Of a stretch of 64,000 nucleotides of DNA, positions 42,183 to 50,045 are shown piece after piece. This stretch comes from Alcanivorax sp. 1008 (GTDB lineage: Bacteria; Pseudomonadota; Gammaproteobacteria; Pseudomonadales; Alcanivoracaceae). The notes under the pieces are model-generated. The model ran no database searches. It was not told the origin of the DNA and worked only from the letters and a program-made list of their open reading frames with translations. A program made the position numbers and the translations under genes. The stretch is taken from positions 124,001 to 188,000 of the forward strand of contig NZ_JAFMPS010000005.1 in NCBI RefSeq assembly GCF_020667895.1. The letters are read 5' to 3'. Positions within the stretch are counted from its first letter, which is position 1. Each line of letters starts with the position of its first letter.

Positions 42183-43730
42183 TTATACAGATGGCGCCAC
42201 GTCGACCTGAGCGACATCCTCATCCTCAGGAGAATGATCCGGGCAGCGCCCACACGCCTCTTCGGCGAGCTGGCGAAGCAGCGTGGCCTTTTCCTTTGGA
42301 AAGCTGAGACCCTGCTGTTCGATAAAGTTTTCAGCCATCTCGCGAGGCGGAGAGAGCCAGGGGAAATCAGGGAGATGCCAATTCCTATCGTCCTTGCGGG
42401 TGATGTTTCTCAGTCCCTCGCACATGGCGTCGAAATACTGCTGATGACGATCTTTCCAGCTGAGGTTGGTAAAGTCGGCCCGGAAGGCGCTGGAGTGGAA
42501 ACCGAGGATGTTATCCAGTGAGCGATAACCGCTCGACTTATCAAGCCCCCAGTCCTGCGGGTTGAATTTCATCTTGATGGTGATGTCGCTGGTGTCAGCG
42601 CTGCCGCCACCGTTGCCCCAGTCCATGGAGCCGATAACCGGGCCATCGATTTCGATTTCATCCCCGACCTCAACAGACAGGAACTGCAGAGGATCAATCT
42701 CTATGGCGATCATGGGTGACCACTCGTATCGACAGGTGTCGTTGGCCTCCTTGAAAAGAATATCCATGGGGATAAGGGGCGGCTCCTCGGGGCGGGGCTT
42801 TTCGTGACGGAACACCGCCGGACGCCACCGCTCCAGCGATTCACGCATGCCTGGATTCGCGAGCAACGGATTTTCCCGCATCTTGGAGAGCCAGGACAGG
42901 AGCCCCATGTAGAAGTCTTCGCCAGAGCAGTTGAGCGCATCCAGTGCACGAAGGAAATTCGTGTTTTTCTGGATGTTGGGGTTCTCAATTATGGCTTCAA
43001 CGTCAAGAGGGAATTCCGCGTTATACGGTACCCAGACGAACCGAAGCGATCCCGGGATCAGATCTGCCGGATTACTCTTGTCGGCATACCCTGCGCCTTC
43101 AATGAAGGCAAAACGCAGGTCATCTTCAACAGCATCGGCGTCACCGCCCAGCAACTCGACAATGCCCTTCGCATATTCAATATCCTCATCGGCATGTGTA
43201 TGGCGCCAGGCGTCATAATAGAGATCGTCGCGATTTTCCATTACGTCGTAATTGTCATCTTCAAGCAGTGAAACGAATTCACTCCGAAACCGTTCCTTGG
43301 CAGACATCCATGGTGGATATTGATCCCGTTTCTGATGCGCCGCCGCCCACGCCTGGCTAATTGTATCTCGTGCGCCATCATCAGAAAGCTCACTGTGGTT
43401 GTGAATACTCCAGTATTCGCAGTCGCTACCCTGCCCCGCCTCATGGGCCACGTGATACAGGGCAGCAGCGAACCTGGCTAGGGGGGACTCATCTGACGGC
43501 TCGGACAGGTCGACCCTTGTCATGGTGCTGTCGATCGAAGGGGTGCAAAGCACCATCGGCATGGATTCCACGTCTCGTGGGGCGTCGTCATCCCATGCCT
43601 GAATGGCGTCAACAAAAGATCTGTCCCGGGCAAGAGACGATCGTGAGATGACTCGGCATCGCCGACCATCAATGGTCGCAATCCAGGCAAGGTCATTATC
43701 AGCTGCCCAGCCCCAGAGATCTTCGATCAT
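42183..43730 (-). CDS. Large hypothetical protein
   Basis: 515 residues, acidic, without signal peptide or transmembrane segment. No catalytic motif I know. Recognisable landmarks are GIVELLGGDADAVEDDLRFA, a Trp/Pro-rich middle (RFVWVPYNAEFPLDVEAIIE) and a beta-rich part near residue 370 (VEVGDEIEIDGPVIGSMDWG). It starts in ATGA overlap with the upstream gene. The longest unassigned protein in the window. Confidence 0.6.
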   Translation of the reverse strand: MIEDLWGWAADNDLAWIATIDGRRCRVISRSSLARDRSFVDAIQAWDDDAPRDVESMPMVLCTPSIDSTMTRVDLSEPSDESPLARFAAALYHVAHEAGQGSDCEYWSIHNHSELSDDGARDTISQAWAAAHQKRDQYPPWMSAKERFRSEFVSLLEDDNYDVMENRDDLYYDAWRHTHADEDIEYAKGIVELLGGDADAVEDDLRFAFIEGAGYADKSNPADLIPGSLRFVWVPYNAEFPLDVEAIIENPNIQKNTNFLRALDALNCSGEDFYMGLLSWLSKMRENPLLANPGMRESLERWRPAVFRHEKPRPEEPPLIPMDILFKEANDTCRYEWSPMIAIEIDPLQFLSVEVGDEIEIDGPVIGSMDWGNGGGSADTSDITIKMKFNPQDWGLDKSSGYRSLDNILGFHSSAFRADFTNLSWKDRHQQYFDAMCEGLRNITRKDDRNWHLPDFPWLSPPREMAENFIEQQGLSFPKEKATLLRQLAEEACGRCPDHSPEDEDVAQVDVAPSV

Positions 43731-44113
43731 GCCTGCATACCTCCAAATACCATGTCGTCGCCGCCGGAAGGCGACCAGGCGCGCGCGTGATCCATCAGCG
43801 CATCGGCACCTCCAATAGAAATAATCGCAACTATCAACGGATCAAGGCACTGGCGCCGGAGGCTCCCACTGCTTGCACGCCATTTATGAAGTAGCTCCTC
43901 TGAGTTTGCATGAGGGCCCGCGGGGAGCAACTCAGAGGCTCGCTCAACGGATGTGCCGCCTGACACCACCCGGGCCCACAGGACCGTCCGCAATCGCCCC
44001 GCGCCACCAGCGAGATCAATGAAATCGCAAAGGCAGGTGATCTGGGTATCCAGGCCCCACTTCATGGACAGAGCAAAGCCGAAGAATGGGTGATTCTTGA
44101 TAAGTGAAGGCAT
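43727..44113 (-). CDS. Hypothetical protein
   Basis: 128 residues from ATG 44113 (MPSLIKNHPFFGFALSMKWG) with SD AAGGAG; the upstream in-frame start is rejected. Mostly helical. Its start is 22 bp from the operator dyad at 44135, which it shares with the divergent 44182 gene. Function unknown. Confidence 0.55.
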   Translation of the reverse strand: MPSLIKNHPFFGFALSMKWGLDTQITCLCDFIDLAGGAGRLRTVLWARVVSGGTSVERASELLPAGPHANSEELLHKWRASSGSLRRQCLDPLIVAIISIGGADALMDHARAWSPSGGDDMVFGGMQA

Positions 44114-44134
44114 CCTGAACTCCTTGCCGAGCAA

Positions 44135-44160
44135 TCCCGTAAAAAGTAGTATATACGGAA
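44135..44160. promoter_or_regulatory. 26-bp dyad operator/promoter between divergent genes
   Basis: TCCCGTAAAAAGTAGTATAT then ACGGAA. Both halves are recognisable (TCCCGTA and TATACGGAA). It controls the entry into the last array segment (44182 plus) and the 44113 minus operon. Confidence 0.75.
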
Positions 44161-44181
44161 CTTACAGAGGCTGAAATATCC

Positions 44182-44709
44182 ATGCTGAAAGCGCAGACCA
44201 CCCCCGCCCCCCTGCGGCAAACCAAACACCTCCTGTTTGTCTCCCATGCTCCGGGTGCCAAACCGATCATCGAAGACACCGCCGGCGCTGGCCGGGTGAC
44301 GGTCTCCAGTGGCCCCTCCGCCGGGACGTATGTGGTACAGGCTAATGAGCCACAGCCCCTGTCCAAGCTCTCCCGTGAGCTGGCCAAGGCCGGCGTGGTG
44401 CACGTGTTCATTCCCGACCGAGAAATGGAGGACTACCTCCGGTACAAGGAATCCGTGCTGCAGGCCGGGAAGATGCTGGTGTCGGACCGCGAGGAGGCTC
44501 GCTACGGGTGGGCCAACGATGATCTGATCTGGTATGCCTTGTCACACAGCTTCGCCCCGGATGACGCCGCGGTAGCCATCAGAGCCGGATGGTTGCGCAG
44601 AATCGGGGCCCCAGGCCTCCAGATATTCCAGTTCGCCGGCTCCACGCTCCACGGCATCGCCGGGCCGGATCAGGCTCCCTCCCCCGTCACCTATGCCAGC
44701 ACGCCCTGA
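44182..44709 (+). CDS. Hypothetical protein
   Basis: 175 residues. HLLFVSHAPGAKPIIEDTAG and VVHVFIPDREMEDYLRYKES suggest an alpha/beta fold. C-terminus DQAPSPVTYASTP carries the acidic-PSP motif. It is the first gene after the dyad at 44135 and is followed at once by paralogue 19. Not recognised. Confidence 0.5.
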   Translation: MLKAQTTPAPLRQTKHLLFVSHAPGAKPIIEDTAGAGRVTVSSGPSAGTYVVQANEPQPLSKLSRELAKAGVVHVFIPDREMEDYLRYKESVLQAGKMLVSDREEARYGWANDDLIWYALSHSFAPDDAAVAIRAGWLRRIGAPGLQIFQFAGSTLHGIAGPDQAPSPVTYASTP

Positions 44710-44710
44710 C

Positions 44711-45505
44711 ATGAGCTCCTACGAGGGCGCCACAACGTCCCTGTTTGTCTGGCTGGTGATATCGGACTCCAGTCGCGCCAAGCGCTTGGACGAAGCGTAC
44801 AGCGCCTACTCCGAAGCCCTGTATGCGTATGGCAAGGACAGCGCCGAAATCAAAGAGCTGAAGTCGCTTAGCCAGAGTCGGCAGCACCCGGCGCTTGCGA
44901 GCAGGGTGCGGGCGTCCCTGGGACATTTGATTGCCTCCAAAGCAGCATCCAAACCGGCCGCAAATATCGCGATGAATGCCGTCGATGAAATCTGCCTGCA
45001 AATAGAGGCAAACGTGACCGATCTGTATATGCCGGGACGGTTCAGGGCGTCCATTAATCACATATCCTTCAAGATTGATGACGAAACAGGCTGCCCGAGT
45101 TCCAGCGTCGCGTTCCTGTCAGCCTGCGCTAAACAGGGGCTTATAGAAAAAGGCGTCAAGGTCAGCTGGCAGGATCCAGATGGTGATCAGTACGTCTGCA
45201 TTATTTCAAGCAAAGGCGAAGCCCACTATTACGACGGCGACGCCCTCGCCACTCTCGACATGAACGCTATGGCCGAGATTGGCATATCAAACACCGAGGA
45301 TGACAAAGAGAAGTTCGTGCGAGCGATGCTCGAAGACGCTGCCGGGATCAAGCCGGAAGATGTGCTTTATATGCTGGCCAGGGAGGCAAGCCCATACGTC
45401 CTTTCAAACATCAAAAAGAAGGTGGCATTGCTGGCGGCAAGGCAACAACACGATGAACCTAACCCCCTCGCAGATATCGACGATGCCAGAAGGAGCGCTC
45501 CATGA
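44711..45505 (+). CDS. TK-family paralogue 19
   Basis: 264 residues from ATG 44711; ATG 44693 is possible but overlaps the previous gene by 17 bp. TK helix IASKAASKPAANIAMNAVDE with Ser-Lys; middle ASINHISFKIDDETGC parallels paralogue 2 (RASLNHEQTVIISTTDDD); central motif CIISSKGEAHYYDGDALA; C-terminal block DVLYMLAREASPYVLSNIKK. Ends RRSAP over the SD (AAGGAGC) of paralogue 20. Confidence 0.6.
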   Translation: MSSYEGATTSLFVWLVISDSSRAKRLDEAYSAYSEALYAYGKDSAEIKELKSLSQSRQHPALASRVRASLGHLIASKAASKPAANIAMNAVDEICLQIEANVTDLYMPGRFRASINHISFKIDDETGCPSSSVAFLSACAKQGLIEKGVKVSWQDPDGDQYVCIISSKGEAHYYDGDALATLDMNAMAEIGISNTEDDKEKFVRAMLEDAAGIKPEDVLYMLAREASPYVLSNIKKKVALLAARQQHDEPNPLADIDDARRSAP

Positions 45506-46248
45506 GCGAGACCTACCTCAGCTTCTATTTTGAACCGAAAAAGACATCTCTTGCGCTGGATCTTCACAGGCTCCTCTCCGCACTGGAGAGTGTTGTTGAG
45601 GAGGTGAATAAAGGCGTTAAAGCCGACCGCGCTAGAACGACGAAAGAGCGACAAGAATACGCAGACGCCGCTGAGGCAATTATCTCAACTGCTGCCGCCA
45701 AGCACGCAGAAACAAAGTCTACGGCAGAGCTCGCCAAGCACATTCTTGGTATGTATCTGGATGCATACAAGAAAGAACAAACCTATCGCTTGATGCCAGA
45801 CATATTCGATCACGAATACGACAAAGAAAACCATATTGTTCAAGTGGATGATGATGGCGGTGATCCTGACGTCTGCAGAACCGTGCTCAGCGAGTTTCTG
45901 GTGCATAGCGGTGGCAGCGAAACTATCTGCATCCGCCATGATGTGTCTGGGATAATCGGTGATGTCATATACAGCGACGGAACAGTTGAAACGTTTGACG
46001 CTGTTAAAATGGCGAATATCGAGGCGGGAGCTGCAAGCGATCTTGGGCGCGGCGCGAGCGATGAATCACGTGAAGAATTCGCGACCAGGCTGTTAAGCGA
46101 AGCATCTGCCGAGGAGAAAGAAAGCCTTCTGCTGAATCTCCTTAAGCTGGCCTACGCTGCGGATCTTCACGAGGCGATGGAAAAAAGCTGCAAGCGGTTG
46201 CTCCCCGTCAAGGAGAGCAATGAAGAAATGGCGCCGCCGGCGCCCTGA
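45502..46248 (+). CDS. TK-family paralogue 20
   Basis: 248 residues. YLSFYFEPKKTSLALDLHRL; TK helix AAAKHAETKSTAELAKHILG; central strand pair VIYSDGTVETFDAVKMANIE; C-terminal block KESLLLNLLKLAYAADLHEA. ATGA overlap with paralogue 19. Last recognisable member of the family. Ends EEMAPPAP. Confidence 0.6.
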   Translation: MSETYLSFYFEPKKTSLALDLHRLLSALESVVEEVNKGVKADRARTTKERQEYADAAEAIISTAAAKHAETKSTAELAKHILGMYLDAYKKEQTYRLMPDIFDHEYDKENHIVQVDDDGGDPDVCRTVLSEFLVHSGGSETICIRHDVSGIIGDVIYSDGTVETFDAVKMANIEAGAASDLGRGASDESREEFATRLLSEASAEEKESLLLNLLKLAYAADLHEAMEKSCKRLLPVKESNEEMAPPAP

Positions 46249-46287
46249 GAAACTCAATAAGCCGAGAGGCATCGTTAGGAGAACATC

Positions 46288-46863
46288 ATGACCAAGCAAA
46301 ACATCGTTATCCGTACAATGGATCTGCTTCTGATCGAAGCCCGCGGCCAGAGCATGGTTATTCGTGGCGGCGAAATCGACATAGAGGCGCTGGATCGCAA
46401 GGATATGGCGCTGATGGAACTGCTGGCGGACAGCACCAGCAAAACCACGGCCTCTCTGCCAACGGTAGACCGCATCCCCGGGGGGTTCCGGTTGGGATTT
46501 CCTCGTGATGCTTTCGGGGAAGACATTGCTGATGCCTGGAAGCTCCATTGCGGCACCGAAAAAACAGCGACTCTCCTGTCGGACCTGAAGATGCACGGGA
46601 TGGCTGAGATCGAGTTTGCGGAGGGCGCAAGCCCGATCCTCTCTCCGATGGAGGCCGCAGAGGTGTCGGTCGACCCGGCCATTCTTCGTGCTGCGTACGG
46701 CACATGGGAAGAGCACCCGGATATTCCCCACGCCGACTGGCAGAGCGAAGTGGCAAGCCTCGATACCGTTCAGGGGTACTGGGACTATGTCGCACACACA
46801 CTGGAGGCTCGTGCCGAGTTTGATGAAACGTTGGAATGCGAGGAACCGACGAGGAAGCCTTGA
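46288..46863 (+). CDS. Hypothetical protein
   Basis: 191 residues with SD TTAGGAG. Acidic, mixed alpha/beta (LLLIEARGQSMVIRGGEIDI, IPGGFRLGFPRDAFGEDIAD). Not a clear TK-family member. Final gene of the plus-strand array before the hairpin at 46891. Confidence 0.5.
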   Translation: MTKQNIVIRTMDLLLIEARGQSMVIRGGEIDIEALDRKDMALMELLADSTSKTTASLPTVDRIPGGFRLGFPRDAFGEDIADAWKLHCGTEKTATLLSDLKMHGMAEIEFAEGASPILSPMEAAEVSVDPAILRAAYGTWEEHPDIPHADWQSEVASLDTVQGYWDYVAHTLEARAEFDETLECEEPTRKP

Positions 46864-46890
46864 ATGGCAGCGGCAGCACGTTGATTAGCG

Positions 46891-46907
46891 GGTATTCGTA
46901 GAATACC
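46891..46907. other. Inverted repeat downstream of the array
   Basis: GGTATTC-GTA-GAATACC, a perfect 7-bp stem with a 3-nt loop, 28 bp after the stop of the last array gene. There is no T-run directly after it; it may be an mRNA 3'-end hairpin or a binding site. Confidence 0.4.
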
Positions 46908-47027
46908 GGCCGGGCAACCCGTAATGAAAGCAAGGCGCCGGCAGCCAACAATCGAAGAACCGTGGTGTTTTTCCCTCCCTGTTCTCATAAGATGAGTTTT
47001 TTAATAATCGTAAAAGTGTTGTTAACC

Positions 47028-47906
47028 ATGCGCCATCGCCACCTAAACCATCAGCGCTTCACCCTCGCCGCTATCGACGACGTGATCTCACGCGGGCGGT
47101 GGAGGGAGTGGGCGGAACTGCGCCGGGAGGTTTTGTCCGACCGCGCACTGCTGGACAAGGTGGAGCGCGTTTGCCGCCCTTACGCCTCCGATCCTTACGC
47201 TCAACGCCATCAATTCTGGATGCACTATGTCAAAGAGCACCGCTCCGCACCTGATTTAGAGCTCGGTTTGTCCTCTGCCCCACGACTCCAGCGCATCCCG
47301 CCGAATGCTGCGCCGGGCGGCGGTGCCACATCAGCACCTCATGCAGAGTATCGTTTGAATGAAGTGCTGGCCGAGATTGAGTCGGCCGCGGGGTGGGGAA
47401 CGGCCCTCGTGCAGGACTCTCTGCAAGCCCTTGTTAGCCTCGATGGCATTGAAACGGGGATTCGTCAGTTTATCCGTGACGAACCGCTGGAAACGACAGT
47501 GGTGGACTACCACGGTTCGCGAATCGCCGTTCCGACCGAAGGCGAGATTCTGCGGATCAAGGGCGTGCTGATTCTCAAGCGCAACGCCACACGGGACTAC
47601 CTCGACTTCGTGTCCTTGGCCGATCACATGGGCGATGAGATCGTTGCCAATGTGCTGCAATCGTTTGACCGGATCTACCGGCAGGACAACGGCGAATCGC
47701 CGCTGCAGCAGTTGCAAGTCCAGCTTGCCAACGCACTGCCCTATGACCTGGGAGAAACCGAACTCAGCGAATACAAAAACCTCAATCCTCGCTGGCATGA
47801 TTGGCCGGCGGTTAAAGCCGCTTGCTCTCACCTGTCGACCGTCATCTTCGACCAGGTGTGCGATATGGATGCGGATCACTCTGACGGCCATGAGATGGAG
47901 CCATGA
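47028..47906 (+). CDS. AbiEii-related protein lacking the nucleotidyltransferase core, fused N-terminus
   Basis: 292 residues. Residues ~140-230 (VVDYHGSRIAVPTEGEILRI, KGVLILKRNATRDYLDFVSL, ADHMGDE) are the C-terminal part of a plasmid AbiEii-type nucleotidyltransferase. The GS-x-S-D-x-D catalytic block that should precede it is absent. Instead residues 1-75 (RWREWAELRREVLSDRALLD, SDPYAQRHQFWMHY) look like the small protein often encoded just upstream of such enzymes. I infer an in-frame deletion that fused the two genes. No clear SD precedes the ATG. Not expected to be an active transferase. Confidence 0.55.
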   Translation: MRHRHLNHQRFTLAAIDDVISRGRWREWAELRREVLSDRALLDKVERVCRPYASDPYAQRHQFWMHYVKEHRSAPDLELGLSSAPRLQRIPPNAAPGGGATSAPHAEYRLNEVLAEIESAAGWGTALVQDSLQALVSLDGIETGIRQFIRDEPLETTVVDYHGSRIAVPTEGEILRIKGVLILKRNATRDYLDFVSLADHMGDEIVANVLQSFDRIYRQDNGESPLQQLQVQLANALPYDLGETELSEYKNLNPRWHDWPAVKAACSHLSTVIFDQVCDMDADHSDGHEMEP

Positions 47907-47999
47907 AAAAGAGCGCATCCACAATTAAAAACCAGGAATAAGCGACCCAATCTGGGATTCTCGGAGTCCAGCTCCATTCCAGCCAATCCGCGATGACCC

Positions 48000-49697
48000 C
48001 TAAAAAAGCGGCAGATGGATTTGCACACGTCCGCCAATCGAATCGTCCGGCCTGCCAGGCTCAAGAGAATCCACCGGCCCACCAAGCCTCTCTACCAGGG
48101 CAATAGGGTCGTTCAAAATATCCCTCAGCCTTTTTCTGTGGATTGCGTTAGAAAGCCTCAGCATGGCGTCCTGGGTCGAATGGGAGCCTTTGTGGAAGGT
48201 AATCATCCCTTTCCTGGTTAGCATGAAAAATGCGTCGGCCGCCGGCGCGCCATCCCGAATATTCGCCAGATCCTCCTCCAGTCCCATCCCGTATTCGAGA
48301 TAAAGTGCTGACGCCTCTCTGTCAACGGAGAACTCTTCCCCTGTGTTGATGGCGTAGAAGGCATGGCCCTTTTTCTCGATCACAGGCTCATGATCGATCG
48401 TTGCCAGCCACACGTCTCGCAAGCCCTGGAACAACTTCCCAAACTCATCGTCCTCGATCTGGACGCGCATAGGAGAGAATTTCGGCAAGGATGGACGCGG
48501 GCCTGGTGGAAGCTCCGGGATCGGATACCGCTTGCCGAGATGATGAATCTCATGCCACTCCTTGCAGGCCATGAGGGGCTCCGCATAACCGTATCTAGCA
48601 TGCAGCAGAGAAATAGCAACAACATCTTCAGGACGCAGAGTTTGAAAGCGAGGTTCAATTCCAAGGTCTGCGGCTACTTCTCTTTCGATGGCATCGAGGG
48701 TCAACGAATAGCGAAGCAACTCTTTGCAAAATTGTGGCGAGTATGCGCCTGCACCAATAGTGATGGTGCCATCTTCATTGACAGTCCTGGCAAGCCAGTT
48801 GCGAGCTTTTGGGTGATCGTGGTAATAGGCAATGTAATTACGAAGATCATTCAAACCCTTCATAAATTGATTTTCTGTTTCCTCAAGCATGTTCTGCATT
48901 GAATGATCTTCAGCGCCTCTCAGGCATATCCAGCAGCCAGTGCGCGACCCGCACGAAGTAGACGAGCTGCGTCCAGTTATGTATGCAGTGACCATGCAAT
49001 CACCGGTGGCGCTTCGATAAATATTTACCAAATCTTCGAAGTCAGAATACGTTTTGAAACGACCATTACGCACGTCGCCAATGAACTCAAAAATATCCTC
49101 TATTGTGAAATTTGCGATAGGACTCATGATCCAATCACCTTGTTCATTGCGAACAGGACGATCGGCTCTTTCTCCTCGCTTGGCCATATTGGCTGCCCGC
49201 GCTTCACTTTCATCAAAACGCTTGCCGATCAGAGAGACAATGCGATCTGGGTCGCCGCCGCTTTCCATCAACAACGTTTTCTTCATCCGCCTGACTGTCG
49301 ATATCTTCATCATGTCCGAGCAGGCCGATGATTGATTGGGCATGCTGGCAAAAACCCGGCCGCCAAACATATTTACCAGGTACATATTGGTTGTTGCCGG
49401 CGTGCCGACATAAGTCTTTACCGGGAGGTTTTGCTCTTCAGCAAACTTGGCTACCTCACGAATCGATGTGATCGCGTAATTATGAACCAACGGGTTTTCA
49501 ACCATGGTATCCATAGTCGCGACCCACATGGGCTGAACCGCTATCCCTTCCGAAACGACTCTTCTAAGCGCCTCTAGGGCCAATGCTGTCATTACCGAAC
49601 TGTCCTTGCCGAACGATGACGCACAAATCGGTGTATAACCAGACCTGAAGAGGTCTGCGATTGACTCGATGGCGTGTTCTACTTTTTCTGATAACAT
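48000..49697 (-). CDS. DndC-like PAPS-reductase-superfamily protein
   Basis: 565 residues. An N-terminal PP-loop ATP pyrophosphatase motif SSFGKDSS (27-34) and a Cys cluster (SCGSRTGCWIC, with another Cys at GDCMV) resemble DndC, which activates sulfur chemistry in DNA phosphorothioation and binds a 4Fe-4S cluster. The C-terminal ~200 residues are not recognised. No dndB, dndD, dndE or cysteine desulfurase is next to it, so it either works alone or uses chromosomal partners. SD GGGAGC. Ends HLPLF. Confidence 0.75.
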   Translation of the reverse strand: MLSEKVEHAIESIADLFRSGYTPICASSFGKDSSVMTALALEALRRVVSEGIAVQPMWVATMDTMVENPLVHNYAITSIREVAKFAEEQNLPVKTYVGTPATTNMYLVNMFGGRVFASMPNQSSACSDMMKISTVRRMKKTLLMESGGDPDRIVSLIGKRFDESEARAANMAKRGERADRPVRNEQGDWIMSPIANFTIEDIFEFIGDVRNGRFKTYSDFEDLVNIYRSATGDCMVTAYITGRSSSTSCGSRTGCWICLRGAEDHSMQNMLEETENQFMKGLNDLRNYIAYYHDHPKARNWLARTVNEDGTITIGAGAYSPQFCKELLRYSLTLDAIEREVAADLGIEPRFQTLRPEDVVAISLLHARYGYAEPLMACKEWHEIHHLGKRYPIPELPPGPRPSLPKFSPMRVQIEDDEFGKLFQGLRDVWLATIDHEPVIEKKGHAFYAINTGEEFSVDREASALYLEYGMGLEEDLANIRDGAPAADAFFMLTRKGMITFHKGSHSTQDAMLRLSNAIHRKRLRDILNDPIALVERLGGPVDSLEPGRPDDSIGGRVQIHLPLF

Positions 49698-50045
49698 TCT
49701 AAGGCTCCCATATAAGGGTTATCGGTATTTAGTTATCAACAGGCAAAAAATCTCAAAGAACCATTTCAAGAAAAAATCTTTTTTATATGTCTTTCTTAAA
49801 AGATAAGTTTTACAAGTTAAACACTTTTCTGATGCCTATCCGTGCCTGAGAGCAAGGCTGGCCGCGGCCTCGAGCTAGAGGGCCCTGTGGGATCGCACGA
49901 GGCAGACCAGCCGAAGGAACGTGGATCCATGTCCCAAGTACGCGCTGAAAATGGGCGAAGGCACGAGGTTATGGGCGATCGCACGAAAGGAGCGTGGGCG
50001 ATAAGACGTTGTGGATAAAGATAACCACAGGGATGTCCACAGGAA
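49698..50045. other. Putative origin region 1: AT-rich block, iterons, DnaA box
   Basis: AT-rich DNA (49720-49830), then four iteron-like repeats with consensus TGGGCGATCGCACGA(GG) at 49888, 49952, 49972 and 49995 (same orientation), then a perfect DnaA box TGTGGATAA at 50010-50018 and two near-matches (TAACCACAG, TGTCCACAG). It abuts the 3' end of the RPA-type rep gene. No gene is present. Confidence 0.65.

Noticed and set aside
42804-43271. 155-residue plus-strand frame inside the 515-residue gene
   Set aside because: Antisense shadow; no SD, no gene-like neighbours in that direction.
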